From: Pseudomonas pseudonitroreducens
Lineage (GTDB): Bacteria; Pseudomonadota; Gammaproteobacteria; Pseudomonadales; Pseudomonadaceae
Assembly (NCBI RefSeq): GCF_021603645.1
Contig: NZ_BQHJ01000008.1
Location: 124,001-188,000 of the forward strand
Reading direction: 5' to 3'
Length of the DNA stretch: 64,000 nt
Of the stretch, positions 27,463 to 36,748 are shown one piece after another. The first letter of the stretch is position 1. Each line of letters begins with the position of its first letter. The translations under genes and the position numbers were made by a program. The notes under the pieces were generated by a model. It saw nothing but the letters and a program-made list of their open reading frames with translations. It was not told the origin of the DNA and ran no database searches.

Positions 27463-28689
27463 ATGCCTCCCCTTTCCGCGCTGGTGCTCCAGGCTTCCGG
27501 CCTGCACCGTTCCACCGCCGTCACTGCGCTGCACCACCTGGGCTACAGCTTCCAGTCCGAGGTCTCGAGCAATGCCTTTGCGCTGGATCGGCTGCGCAGC
27601 CAGGGCGGCGTCCAGCTGCTGATCTGCGATGTACGCATCGACCCGCTGGCCCGGCTGGAACTGCTCCAGACCGTAGCCCGCGAGCGCCTCGCCCAGGGCG
27701 TGGTGGTCAGCGGGGAGATGGCGCCCGGCACCTGGAGCGCGCTGTCCCACCTGCTGCAGTTGCAGGGCATGAAGGTGTTCTGGCTGGGCAACGAGGCCGC
27801 CACCCTGGAGCGCCTGCGCACCCTGCTCGCCGACTTCCAGCCCAGGGAGGCGCAACTCGGCCTGCCCCTGAACGACACCGCTGCTGGCGAGGACGGCGAA
27901 GCCACCAACCTGCCCGCACAGGGCCAGTTGCGTGCGCACCTGCAACCCAAGGTCGCCGTGGCCACCGCACAGATCTACGGATTCGAGGTACTGGCGCGCT
28001 GGCAACTGGAGGACGGCACTCTTCTCGCCCCCAGCGAGTTCCTGCCGGGGCTGCGCCGCGCCGGCAAGCTCGACGTCATGCTCGCCGAGCTGATGACCCA
28101 GGCGGTCGAAGCGCTGCGCACACTGGATAACAATGAGCTGAAGTTGTCCTTCAACCTGGAAGCCGAGCAGATCGCCCAGACCGACTTCGCCGCGGCCATC
28201 GAGCGCAACCTGCGCACTCTGGACATCGATCCCCGGCGCATCACCTTCGAGCTGACCGAGAGCTCGCCGCTGCACGCGCCACCGCTGAGTCTGGAGAACG
28301 TTCTGCGCCTGCGCCTGCTGGGCTGCGGCCTGGCCATCGACGACTTCGGCTGCGGCCATTCGACCCTGCAGCGCCTGATGGAACTGCCCTTCACCGAAAT
28401 GAAGCTCGACCGTCATCTGGTCGCCGACGTCAACAACGGCGATCCGCGCCGCCTCATCGTGCTGCGCAATGCCCTGGCGCTGGGCCGCGAGCTGGGCCTG
28501 AAGGTGATCGCCGAAGGCGTGGAACATGCCGCGCAATTGCGCCAGTTGCAGCAACTGGAGTGCGACTGCGCGCAGGGCCACCTGTTTGGCAAGCCGATGG
28601 ATGCCCGCCAGATCGGCACCTTGCTACGCGGTGCACCACTGCGCTTGCAGAAGCTGGAGGCAGTGCCGGTCATACGCACGGCGCAGTGA
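27463..28689 (+). CDS. EAL-domain cyclic-di-GMP phosphodiesterase with a degenerate receiver-like N-terminus
   Basis: A 408-residue protein. Residues about 1-130 resemble a response-regulator receiver: LLICDVRID supplies a possible phospho-Asp, but the usual acidic pair near the N-terminus (here LVLQASGLH) and the conserved Lys are missing. Residues about 155-395 are an EAL domain with a full catalytic set: E in YGFEVLARW, N in SFNLEAEQI, E in FELTES, DD in IDDFGCG, K in EMKLDRHLV, E in IAEGVEH and Q in AQGHLFGKPM. EVL replaces EAL, a common active variant. It should hydrolyse c-di-GMP; input control is unclear. A terminator follows. Confidence 0.88.
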   Translation: MPPLSALVLQASGLHRSTAVTALHHLGYSFQSEVSSNAFALDRLRSQGGVQLLICDVRIDPLARLELLQTVARERLAQGVVVSGEMAPGTWSALSHLLQLQGMKVFWLGNEAATLERLRTLLADFQPREAQLGLPLNDTAAGEDGEATNLPAQGQLRAHLQPKVAVATAQIYGFEVLARWQLEDGTLLAPSEFLPGLRRAGKLDVMLAELMTQAVEALRTLDNNELKLSFNLEAEQIAQTDFAAAIERNLRTLDIDPRRITFELTESSPLHAPPLSLENVLRLRLLGCGLAIDDFGCGHSTLQRLMELPFTEMKLDRHLVADVNNGDPRRLIVLRNALALGRELGLKVIAEGVEHAAQLRQLQQLECDCAQGHLFGKPMDARQIGTLLRGAPLRLQKLEAVPVIRTAQ

Positions 28690-28704
28690 CAGGCGGAAAA
28701 GAAA

Positions 28705-28739
28705 ACGGCTGTTACGAACTTCCTGTCCGTAACAGCCGT
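28705..28739 (+). terminator. Rho-independent-type hairpin after the EAL gene
   Basis: ACGGCTGTTACG-(11 bases)-CGTAACAGCCGT, a perfect 12-bp stem 15 bp past the stop, with A-rich upstream but only a short T run after it. Confidence 0.7.
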
Positions 28740-29108
28740 CTGGATTGTCCTCAGCAAAGGACCCAGGAATTGTAGGCCAATTGCCATCAGCGTTTCTTCC
28801 CATTTCTCCCGCATTCATGGGAAATCTGTTCAAACGCGGCGAACAGTCGCGTGTTCCCAGGCTGATCCTGTCTTTTAGCGACACGTCCGTACCAGATGGC
28901 TGTCCGCTGACAGCACATTTCTGGCGAACGCCCAGCCAGCCGGCATGATCTGGCATTCAGCAGCGTGATGCCGTTCCCTCGCTGCAGCGCTGGCCCCCGC
29001 CTGAACTGTCTGGTTAACTCGCTGATCGCACGCTGGATGCCAGAAGGCAGGTCATTCGCCAGGAAACCCCACCAGCGCTTTCCCACCCCCTGTTTTGGCG
29101 ATCGATAC
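28740..29108. other. Gene-free stretch before the beta-propeller gene
   Basis: About 370 bp with no plausible coding sequence on either strand. The composition is less GC-rich than in the neighbouring genes. It must hold the promoter of the gene at 29109; I see no clear operator or repeat in it. Confidence 0.5.
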
Positions 29109-29981
29109 ATGCCGCAGCCTTCCCCACGCTCGCCCGGTCGTTCGGTATTCCGCGCAGCCCTGACTACCCTCGCCCTGCTCGTCGCCTGCGCCATCGGCTT
29201 CTTCATCTGGCAGGACTTCTACCCGGTGCAGAGCGCCGACGGTTGGTCCTATGACGTGATCCACGAGGATGTGCAGAAAGCCGCCTCGCTGGTGCCGCTG
29301 CCCGATGGCGGCCTGCTGGTCAGCCAGGAGCTGAAGAACGACAAGGGCAACATCCTGCATATCGCCGCCGACGGTAAACGCCGGGTGATGATCGACGGCC
29401 TGTCCAAGCCCGACGGCATGATCGCCGCCCAGGGCGGCTGGGTATTCAGCCAGGAAACCGCCAACCGCCCGGTGCAGTTGCTCAAGGACGGCAAGGTCCG
29501 CGACCTGTTCACCGGCAATTCGGTACAGGGGCTGTGGGACGACGGCGACTACCTCTACGCCATCGAGGACAGCAGGGAGAACGGCCGGTTGCTGCGCTAC
29601 CGCTGGAGCGATGGCGAGTTGACCGTACTGCGCGAGCACTTGCGGGAAACCGAATCGATCACCCGCTGCACCGACGGCAGCCTGCTCTACACCGAGAAGA
29701 AGAAAGGCGTGATCCACCGCCTCAGCGACGACGGCAAGGACCCCGTGCTGCTCGCCGGCCTCAACCAGCCCACCTTCCTGATGTGCGATGCCCGCGGCCT
29801 GTGGATCAGCGAAGACTCCACGCACCGCGCACGCCTGTTGCTGTGGGACGGCAAGGGCGAACCACGCACCATCCTGTCGTTCCTCAAGGCGCCGCAATCC
29901 ATCGTGCCCGATGGCAAGGGTGGCTACCTGCTCGCCGAAGGCGGCCGCGATCGTGTGCTGCAACTGACACCGGCACGCTGA
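29109..29981 (+). CDS. Membrane-anchored SMP-30/strictosidine-synthase-like beta-propeller protein
   Basis: A 290-residue protein with one N-terminal membrane segment (AALTTLALLVACAIGFFIW) and the rest outside the cytoplasm. The body is made of repeated blade-like units (LVPLPDGGLLVSQEL, ILHIAADGKRRVMIDGLSKPDGM, LLYTEKKKGVIHRLSDDGK, GLWISEDST, IVPDGKGGYLLAEGGRDRVLQL), as in SMP-30/gluconolactonase and related propellers. I cannot assign a substrate. No ribosome site stands out before the ATG; it lies in a gene-poor stretch. The neighbouring LysR gene is convergent and probably unrelated. Confidence 0.65.
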   Translation: MPQPSPRSPGRSVFRAALTTLALLVACAIGFFIWQDFYPVQSADGWSYDVIHEDVQKAASLVPLPDGGLLVSQELKNDKGNILHIAADGKRRVMIDGLSKPDGMIAAQGGWVFSQETANRPVQLLKDGKVRDLFTGNSVQGLWDDGDYLYAIEDSRENGRLLRYRWSDGELTVLREHLRETESITRCTDGSLLYTEKKKGVIHRLSDDGKDPVLLAGLNQPTFLMCDARGLWISEDSTHRARLLLWDGKGEPRTILSFLKAPQSIVPDGKGGYLLAEGGRDRVLQLTPAR

Positions 29982-30008
29982 CACACTTGGGCGGTCGTCA
30001 CGGCCGCC

Positions 30009-30920
30009 CTACTCCGCCGCCGGCATCACCAGGCCAGGTATCGCCGCGATCAGCGCATCGATCGCCAGGCGCACCTTGCGTGGCAGTTGAGCACTCTGCA
30101 GCCAGGTCGCATGCACGTCGTACAGGAAGCCCGGCTGCTGCGGCAGCAACGCCTCCAGCGCGCCTGCCTCGATGACGTCCCGCACCAGCCAGAAGGGTAA
30201 CCACGCCAACCCCATGCCGCGCACCGCCGCATCGGCGATGGCGGCCAGGTCATCAAAGCGCAGCCGCGAGCTGGGAAGGAACTCCACGGGCGCCGCTCCT
30301 TCAGCGGGGAACAACCAGGGGTTTATCCGTCCGGAACGGTGATAGACCAGGACCTGGTGAAGGGCCAGCGCCTGGATGCTGTCCGGCCGGCCATGCGCCG
30401 CCAGGTAGGCTGGCGCGGCGCAGACCACCATGCGCTGCCGGCCGATGCGCCGGGCAATGATGCCCGCCCTCGGCTCGGGCTCGCCGGTGCGGATGGCCAG
30501 GTCGATCTGCTCATCCGCCAGGTCCGTCAGCCGGTCGCTGAAGCGCAGGTCCAGTTCCAGCAGCGGATAGCGCTGGGCCAGCTCCAGCAATACCGGTGCC
30601 ACGCAACGGCGGCCGAAATGCACCGGCAGGGCTACTCGCAGCCGGCCGCGCGGCTCGGCCACCTCGCCGGCCGCGAGAATGTCCGCCGCCTCGGCATCGG
30701 CGAGCAGTGCGCGACAGCGTTCGTAGTAGACCCGCCCCGCCTCGGTCAGGCTCTGCCGGCGCGTGCTGCGCAGCAGCAACTGCGCACCCAGGCGCTCTTC
30801 GAGAAAGCGCACGTGCTTGCCTACCATCGGCGCGGACATTTCCAGGGCATTCGCCGCCGCCGCGAACGACCCGAGGTCCACCGCGCGAACGAAGACTTCC
30901 ATGCTGGTCAAGCGGTCCAT
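30009..30920 (-). CDS. LysR-type regulator, divergent from a quinone oxidoreductase gene
   Basis: A 303-residue LysR protein. The DNA-binding part is LTSMEVFVRAVDLGSFAAAANALEMSAPMVGKHVRFLEERLG, with MSAPMVGKH as recognition helix, the form common in the DsdC/TcfR-like group with short effector domains. TRRQSLTEAGRVYYE follows. It faces the oxidoreductase gene at 31026 across 105 bp that contain a dyad, so it likely regulates that gene and itself. The inducer is unknown. Confidence 0.88.
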   Translation of the reverse strand: MDRLTSMEVFVRAVDLGSFAAAANALEMSAPMVGKHVRFLEERLGAQLLLRSTRRQSLTEAGRVYYERCRALLADAEAADILAAGEVAEPRGRLRVALPVHFGRRCVAPVLLELAQRYPLLELDLRFSDRLTDLADEQIDLAIRTGEPEPRAGIIARRIGRQRMVVCAAPAYLAAHGRPDSIQALALHQVLVYHRSGRINPWLFPAEGAAPVEFLPSSRLRFDDLAAIADAAVRGMGLAWLPFWLVRDVIEAGALEALLPQQPGFLYDVHATWLQSAQLPRKVRLAIDALIAAIPGLVMPAAE

Positions 30921-30958
30921 TCGAAACTCCTGATTCCGACTGAGCGTTTCTATACGCC

Positions 30959-30973
30959 ATTTATTGGGTAAAT
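30959..30973. promoter_or_regulatory. LysR-type operator dyad between the divergent pair
   Basis: ATTTA-TTGGG-TAAAT, a perfect 5-5-5 inverted repeat with the T-N11-A shape of LysR sites. It lies 38 bp upstream of the LysR start and 53 bp upstream of the oxidoreductase start. Confidence 0.6.
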
Positions 30974-31025
30974 CCCATCACCGATAGTGGCTTTACGTCG
31001 AATCACTTTCGTATTGGAGCTACAA

Positions 31026-32027
31026 ATGGAAAGAGCCATGGCACGTGCCGTTCGTTTTCATCGGATTGGCGGCCCGGAGGTCCTGAACATCGAACCGATG
31101 GAGGTTCGCCCGCCCGGGCCGGACGAAGTGAGCATCCGGGTCAAGGCGCTGGGGCTGAACCGCGCCGAAGTGTTGCTGCGCACCGACCGCTACATTGAAA
31201 GCCCTCGACTGCCCTCCGGCCTCGGCCTCGAGGCCAGTGGGCTGGTAGAGGCCGTGGGCAGCGAGGTGCGTGGGTTCGCACCAGGGGATGCGGTGAGCGT
31301 CCTGCCACCCACCTCGATGCAGGAACAACCGACCCACGCCGAGTACCTGGTGGTGCCGCAAACACGCCTGGTCAGGAACCCGTCGGGGCAAACCTGGAGC
31401 GATGCCGCCGCAACCTGGATGCAATACCTCACCGCTTTCGGAGCGCTGGTCCAGGTGGCCGGGCTGCGAGCGGGGGATTTCGTCGTCATCACCGCCGCAT
31501 CCAGCAGCGTTGGCCTGGCGGCCATCCAGATCGCCCGGCGCGTAGGCGCGCTGCCGATCGCCGTGACGCGCACCGCGAGCAAACGCGAAGCCCTGCTGCA
31601 GGCCGGGGCCGCCGAGGTCATCGCCAGCGAGGAGGAGAACCTGCGCTCGCGCCTGCTCGAGATTACCGGCCAGGCCGGCGCGCGGGTGGTGTTCGACCCG
31701 GTGGGCGGGCCGATATTCGAAGCGCTGACCGCCGCGATGGCCGAAGGCGGCATCCTCATCGAGTACGGCGGCCTGAGCCCCGAACCCACACCTTTCCCGC
31801 TGTTCGAGGTGCTCAGTCGCTCGTTGCACCTGCGTGGCTACCGGGTCTACGAAGTGCTCGAGGATCCGTTGCGCCTGCAGGAGGCCAAGGACTTCATTCT
31901 CGCCGGCCTTGCCGATGGTTCGCTGCGCCCGGTGCTCGCCCGCACCTTCGCTTTCGACGAGATCGTCGAGGCTTACCGCTATCTGGAATCAAACCAGCAA
32001 TTCGGCAAGGTGGTGGTCACGCTGTAG
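31026..32027 (+). CDS. Zinc-independent quinone oxidoreductase (medium-chain dehydrogenase family)
   Basis: A 333-residue MDR-family reductase of the quinone oxidoreductase type. It has the GroES-like opening AVRFHRIGGPEVLNIEPMEV, GLNRAEVLLRTDRY, GLEASGLVEAVG and the NADPH-binding region VVITAASSSVGLAAIQIA. The cysteine cluster of zinc alcohol dehydrogenases is missing, so it should be zinc independent and use NADPH to reduce quinones or enones. ATG 31026 is 6 bases after GGAG. It is divergent from a LysR gene and followed by another LysR gene, 77 bp downstream. Confidence 0.88.
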   Translation: MERAMARAVRFHRIGGPEVLNIEPMEVRPPGPDEVSIRVKALGLNRAEVLLRTDRYIESPRLPSGLGLEASGLVEAVGSEVRGFAPGDAVSVLPPTSMQEQPTHAEYLVVPQTRLVRNPSGQTWSDAAATWMQYLTAFGALVQVAGLRAGDFVVITAASSSVGLAAIQIARRVGALPIAVTRTASKREALLQAGAAEVIASEEENLRSRLLEITGQAGARVVFDPVGGPIFEALTAAMAEGGILIEYGGLSPEPTPFPLFEVLSRSLHLRGYRVYEVLEDPLRLQEAKDFILAGLADGSLRPVLARTFAFDEIVEAYRYLESNQQFGKVVVTL

Positions 32028-32104
32028 GCGCAGCGGCTGGCCACGCGACTCGGATACACTGCAGCGGGTGCGGCGTCTGCCGCGCCCGATGCAGCGGAGC
32101 CGAA

Positions 32105-32998
32105 ATGCCAAGGGAAAACTTCAACGACCTGATCGCCTTCGTTACCGTGGCGCGCGAGGGCAGCTTCACCAAGGCGGCGGCGCAACTGGGCGTCTCCCAG
32201 TCGGCGCTGAGCCACACCATCCGCGCCCTGGAAAGCCGCCTGGGCCTGCGCCTGCTCAGCCGCACGACCCGCAGCGTCTCCCCCACCGAGGCCGGCGAGC
32301 GCCTGATGCAGACCCTGGCGCCGCGCTTCGAGGAAATCGAGGCGAAGCTGGCGGCCCTCAGCGACTTCCGCGACAAGCCGGTCGGCACCCTGCGCATCAC
32401 CGCCGCCGAACACGCCGCCAGTACTGTGCTCTGGCCGAAGCTGGCGCAAGTGCTGCCGGAGTATCCGGACATCAAGGTCGAAGTCAGCATCGACTACGGC
32501 CTTACCGACATCGCTGCCGAACGCTTTGACGCCGGTGTGCGCCTGGGCGATCAGGTGGCCAAGGACATGATTGCCGTACGCATCGCCCCGGACCTGCGCA
32601 TGGCAGTGGTGGCGAGCCCCGACTATCTCGCGCGCAAGGGCCAACCCGGCGATGTGCCGGCACTGGCCGGCCACGACTGCCTGAACCTGCGCCTGCCGAC
32701 CTACGGCGGGCTGATGGCCTGGGAGTTCAGCAAGGACGGTCACGAGGTGAAGGCCCGCGTCGAGGGGCAACTGACCTTCAACAGCAGCCCGCACATTCTG
32801 CGTGCCGCGCTGGATGGCTTCGGGCTCGCCTACCTGCCCGACGACATGGTCAGCGAACACGTCGCTGCCGGGCGCCTGGCGAAGGTGCTGGAAGACTGGT
32901 GCCCGACCTTCCCCGGCTATCACCTCTACTACCCGAGCCGACGGCAGAAGTCCCGGGCCTTCTCGGTGCTGGTCGACGCGCTGCGCCACCAGCCGTGA
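32105..32998 (+). CDS. LysR-type regulator
   Basis: A 297-residue LysR protein. The DNA-binding domain reads FNDLIAFVTVAREGSFTKAAAQLGVSQSALSHTIRALESRLGLRLLSRTTRSVSPTEAG, textbook for the family. The effector domain runs from residue 90 on (GTLRITAAEHAA). A ribosome site GGAG is 5 bases before ATG. The gene is 77 bp after the oxidoreductase gene and convergent with the alcohol dehydrogenase gene at 33033; close relatives often control alcohol dehydrogenase and aldo-keto reductase genes of the kind found next door (inference). It ends 2 bp before a symmetric hairpin. Confidence 0.9.
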   Translation: MPRENFNDLIAFVTVAREGSFTKAAAQLGVSQSALSHTIRALESRLGLRLLSRTTRSVSPTEAGERLMQTLAPRFEEIEAKLAALSDFRDKPVGTLRITAAEHAASTVLWPKLAQVLPEYPDIKVEVSIDYGLTDIAAERFDAGVRLGDQVAKDMIAVRIAPDLRMAVVASPDYLARKGQPGDVPALAGHDCLNLRLPTYGGLMAWEFSKDGHEVKARVEGQLTFNSSPHILRAALDGFGLAYLPDDMVSEHVAAGRLAKVLEDWCPTFPGYHLYYPSRRQKSRAFSVLVDALRHQP

Positions 32999-33000
32999 AA

Positions 33001-33023
33001 GCCGGGCGCAGAGTGCGCCCGGC
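33001..33023. terminator. Hairpin between the convergent LysR and alcohol dehydrogenase genes
   Basis: GCCGGGCGCA-gag-TGCGCCCGGC, a perfect 10-bp stem with a 3-base loop. A long T run is missing, so it may be a weak terminator or a mRNA end-protecting hairpin. Confidence 0.6.
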
Positions 33024-33032
33024 ATACACCAC

Positions 33033-34073
33033 TCAGAGAGTGGCCAGGTCGATGACGAAGCGGTAACGCACGTCGGAGTGTTCCATGCGCTCGAAGGCAT
33101 GGTTGATCTCGTCCATGCGGATCATCTCGCACTCCGGCAGGATGCCCTTCCTGCCACAGAAATCGAGCATCTCCTGGGTCTCGGCGATGCCGCCGATAGG
33201 CGAGCCGGCAATGCGCCGGCGGCCCAGCAGCAGCGGCACGGTGCTGATCTCGTCCACCGGGCCGACCTGCCCCACCAGCACCAGGGTGCCGTCCACGTCG
33301 AGCAGCGGCAGGTAGGGCTTGAGGTCATGCTTCACCGGCACGGTATCGATGATCAGGTCGAAGCTGTTGGCCGCAGCTTTCATCGCCTGCGCATCGGCAG
33401 ACACCAGCAACGTATCGGCGCCCAGCTCCAGCGCATCGTTGCGCTTGTCCGCGGTGCGACTCACGACGGTCACGCTGGCGCCCAGGCCAACCGCCAGCTT
33501 CACCGCCATGTGCCCCAGCCCGCCGAGACCGACCACGCCCACGCGGCTGCCCGGCCCGACGTTCCAGGTGCGCAGCGGCGAGTAGGTGGTGATGCCGGCA
33601 CACAGCAGCGGCGCCGCCTTGCTCAGGTCCAGGCCATCCGGCACCCGCAGGACGAACTCTTCGCGCACTACCAGGTGCTTGGAATAGCCGCCCTGGGTCG
33701 CTTCGCGGGTCACGCGGTCACGGTCGTTGTAGGTCTGGGTATTGCCTTCACGGCACAGCTGCTCCTCACCCTTGCGGCACTGGTCGCATACCTGGCAGGA
33801 ATCCACCATGCAGCCCACCGCCACGGCGTCGCCGACCTGGTAGCGGGTCACCTTCGGCCCGACGGCGGTGACCCGACCGACGATCTCGTGTCCCGGCACC
33901 ATCGGATAGCGGCTGAAGCCCCAGTCATTACGGGCCTGGTGCAGGTCGGAGTGGCAGACGCCGCAGTAGAGGACGTCCATCGCCACATCGTTGTCGCGCA
34001 GCGAACGGCGTTCGAAGGTAAAGGGCGCAAGCCCGTCCTGCGGGTTCTGCGCGGCGTATCCAAGGGTCTTCAT
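33033..34073 (-). CDS. Zinc-dependent NAD(P)-alcohol dehydrogenase (YahK/CAD-like)
   Basis: A 346-residue zinc alcohol dehydrogenase. Catalytic zinc ligands are Cys in YCGVCHSDLH, His/Glu in VPGHEIVG and Cys later in the chain; the structural zinc cysteines are in SCQVCDQCRKGEEQLC. The cofactor motif is GVVGLGGLGHMAVKLA and the SRT/K after it suggests NADPH use. It matches the YahK / cinnamyl alcohol dehydrogenase branch that reduces aldehydes. ATG 34073 follows AGGAG. It is followed, upstream, by an aldo-keto reductase gene (46 bp) and the CMD-domain gene in the same direction, so the three may be one operon. Confidence 0.9.
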   Translation of the reverse strand: MKTLGYAAQNPQDGLAPFTFERRSLRDNDVAMDVLYCGVCHSDLHQARNDWGFSRYPMVPGHEIVGRVTAVGPKVTRYQVGDAVAVGCMVDSCQVCDQCRKGEEQLCREGNTQTYNDRDRVTREATQGGYSKHLVVREEFVLRVPDGLDLSKAAPLLCAGITTYSPLRTWNVGPGSRVGVVGLGGLGHMAVKLAVGLGASVTVVSRTADKRNDALELGADTLLVSADAQAMKAAANSFDLIIDTVPVKHDLKPYLPLLDVDGTLVLVGQVGPVDEISTVPLLLGRRRIAGSPIGGIAETQEMLDFCGRKGILPECEMIRMDEINHAFERMEHSDVRYRFVIDLATL

Positions 34074-34119
34074 CGCTATGGCTCCTGACGCTTCGAATGG
34101 ATCGATTGAAAGAGTCGGT

Positions 34120-35124
34120 TCAACGGGCCGGGCGGCCTTCAACGGGATAGGCAGGATCGCTGTAGCCGGGCGTGGAGGCGTGGCCGGGCGGCACCAGGCT
34201 GTCCACCAGCGCTTCGTCCTCGGCGGTCAGTTGCAGGTCCAGCGCCGGCAGGTAGCCGTCCCAGTGCTCCTCGGTACGCGGCCCGGCGATGAGCGAGCTG
34301 ACCAAGGGGTTGTGCAGCACCCAGGCCAGGGCGAAAGCGGCCGGCGTCGTGCCACGAGCGGCGGCATGCTCGGCGATGCGCTGGGCGATCTGCAGTGATT
34401 CGGGGCGCCACTCGGTCTGCTGGATGCGTTTGTCGCCCCGGCCAACACGCGAATCCGCCGGTGGTTCGGCGCCGGGCCGGTACTTGCCGGTGAGCACGCC
34501 ACGGGCCAGGGGACTGTAGGGCACCACGCCAATGCCGTAATGGCCGGCGACCGGCAGTTGCTCGACCTCCGCGGTGCGGTCCACCAGGTTGTACAGCGGC
34601 TCGCTGCAGATCGGCCGGTCCATGCCCAGCTGGTCGGCCAGGCGCACCACCTCGGCGATGCGCCAGCCGCGGAAATTGGACAGGCCGTAGTAGCGCACCT
34701 TGCCCTGGCGGATCAGCTCGCCCACGGCGCGCAGGCCCTCCTCCAGCGGCGCATCGACGTCGGTGCGATGGAAATAGAGGATGTCCAGGTAGTCGCTGCC
34801 CAGACGCCGCAGGCTGTCCTCCACCGCCTGGTAGATCCACTTGCGCGACTGGCCGCGGTTATTCGGGCCATCACCCAGGGCATTGCCGAACTTGCTGGCG
34901 ATCACCCAGTCGTCGCGGCGGGCGGCTACCGCGCGGCCGACTACCTCCTCGGAGCGGCCCTTGTGGTAGACATCGGCGGTGTCGATGAAGTTGACGCCCT
35001 GCTCGAAGGCCTTGTCGATGATGCGCCGCGAGGTCGGCTCGTCGGTCTCGCCGCCGAACATCATCGCCCCCAGGCACAGGGGCGAAACTTTCAGGGCGCT
35101 GCGTCCCAGGTAACGGTATTCCAT
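34120..35124 (-). CDS. Aldo/keto reductase
   Basis: A 334-residue (beta/alpha)8 NADPH-dependent reductase. It has YRYLGRSALKVSPLCLGAMMFGG, the catalytic Asp-Tyr in NFIDTADVYHKGRSEE, Lys in VIASKFG and His in DILYFHRTD, plus GLSNFRGW. It belongs to the bacterial AKR11/12-like group, not the YafB type. ATG 35124 is 6-7 bases after GAGGAG. It lies between the alcohol dehydrogenase and the CMD gene, so an aldehyde or dialdehyde metabolism role is plausible; the substrate is not known. Confidence 0.88.
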   Translation of the reverse strand: MEYRYLGRSALKVSPLCLGAMMFGGETDEPTSRRIIDKAFEQGVNFIDTADVYHKGRSEEVVGRAVAARRDDWVIASKFGNALGDGPNNRGQSRKWIYQAVEDSLRRLGSDYLDILYFHRTDVDAPLEEGLRAVGELIRQGKVRYYGLSNFRGWRIAEVVRLADQLGMDRPICSEPLYNLVDRTAEVEQLPVAGHYGIGVVPYSPLARGVLTGKYRPGAEPPADSRVGRGDKRIQQTEWRPESLQIAQRIAEHAAARGTTPAAFALAWVLHNPLVSSLIAGPRTEEHWDGYLPALDLQLTAEDEALVDSLVPPGHASTPGYSDPAYPVEGRPAR

Positions 35125-35134
35125 GAAATGCTCC

Positions 35135-35464
35135 TCAGGCGCCATCGCGCTCGGCGAACACGCGACGGGCAACGCCCAGCGCGGTGGAGGCTGTGGGCCA
35201 GCCGGAATAGAAAGCCAGGTGGGTGATGGCCTCGATCAGTTCCTCCCGGGTCAGGCCGTTGTCCAACGCCTTGCCCAGGTGGAAGTACAACTCGTTGGCC
35301 TGGTAGCGCGCCACCAGGCTGGCCACGGTGACCAGGCTGCGGTCACGCGGCGAGAGACCGGGGCGCTCCCAGACATCACCGAACAGCACCTGATCGGTGT
35401 AGTCGGCCAGTGCCGGGGCGATATCGCCGAAAGCCTTGTGGGCCGTGGAGACTGGTTCGCTCAT
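35135..35464 (-). CDS. Carboxymuconolactone decarboxylase-family protein
   Basis: A 109-residue CMD-domain protein. It shows LSPRDRSLVTVASLVARYQANELYFHLGKALDNGLTREELIEAITHLAFYSGWPTA, the typical helix pair of this family. The CxxC of AhpD-like peroxidases is absent, so it is not a peroxidase of that kind; many such proteins are of uncertain function, some act on lactones. It is the first gene of the CMD, aldo-keto reductase and alcohol dehydrogenase group. It is divergent from another aldo-keto reductase gene at 35723 across 258 bp. Confidence 0.85.
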   Translation of the reverse strand: MSEPVSTAHKAFGDIAPALADYTDQVLFGDVWERPGLSPRDRSLVTVASLVARYQANELYFHLGKALDNGLTREELIEAITHLAFYSGWPTASTALGVARRVFAERDGA

Positions 35465-35701
35465 GGTGTTCTCCGCTTGGCGGGTTGACGGAAGGCCCAT
35501 GCTAGACCGTGCCGGACCTGCAATTAAGAGGCAAAACGCGTTTGCACCTATGAGGCAAGCTCATGAATCGCAGGCGATGATCCATGAACCAGACTCATAG
35601 GCGAATGCGCCATTACCTGACTAATCACGGCGAAAGTCCTTGAGTAAAGTCCGTTCCAGACGTTTCGCCGGGCAATCCTGCCCTTCCCGCTTCAGGACTG
35701 A

Positions 35702-36706
<1,005 letters not shown>

Positions 36707-36716
36707 GGCAGAGAAA

Positions 36717-36740
36717 GCCCGGTGCCAGGTGGCACCGGGC
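36717..36740. terminator. Hairpin between convergent reductase and nitrilase genes
   Basis: GCCCGGTGCC-aggt-GGCACCGGGC, a perfect 10-bp stem with a 4-base loop and no T run. It probably acts as an end point for both convergent genes. Confidence 0.6.
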
Positions 36741-36748
36741 ATCGGCGG

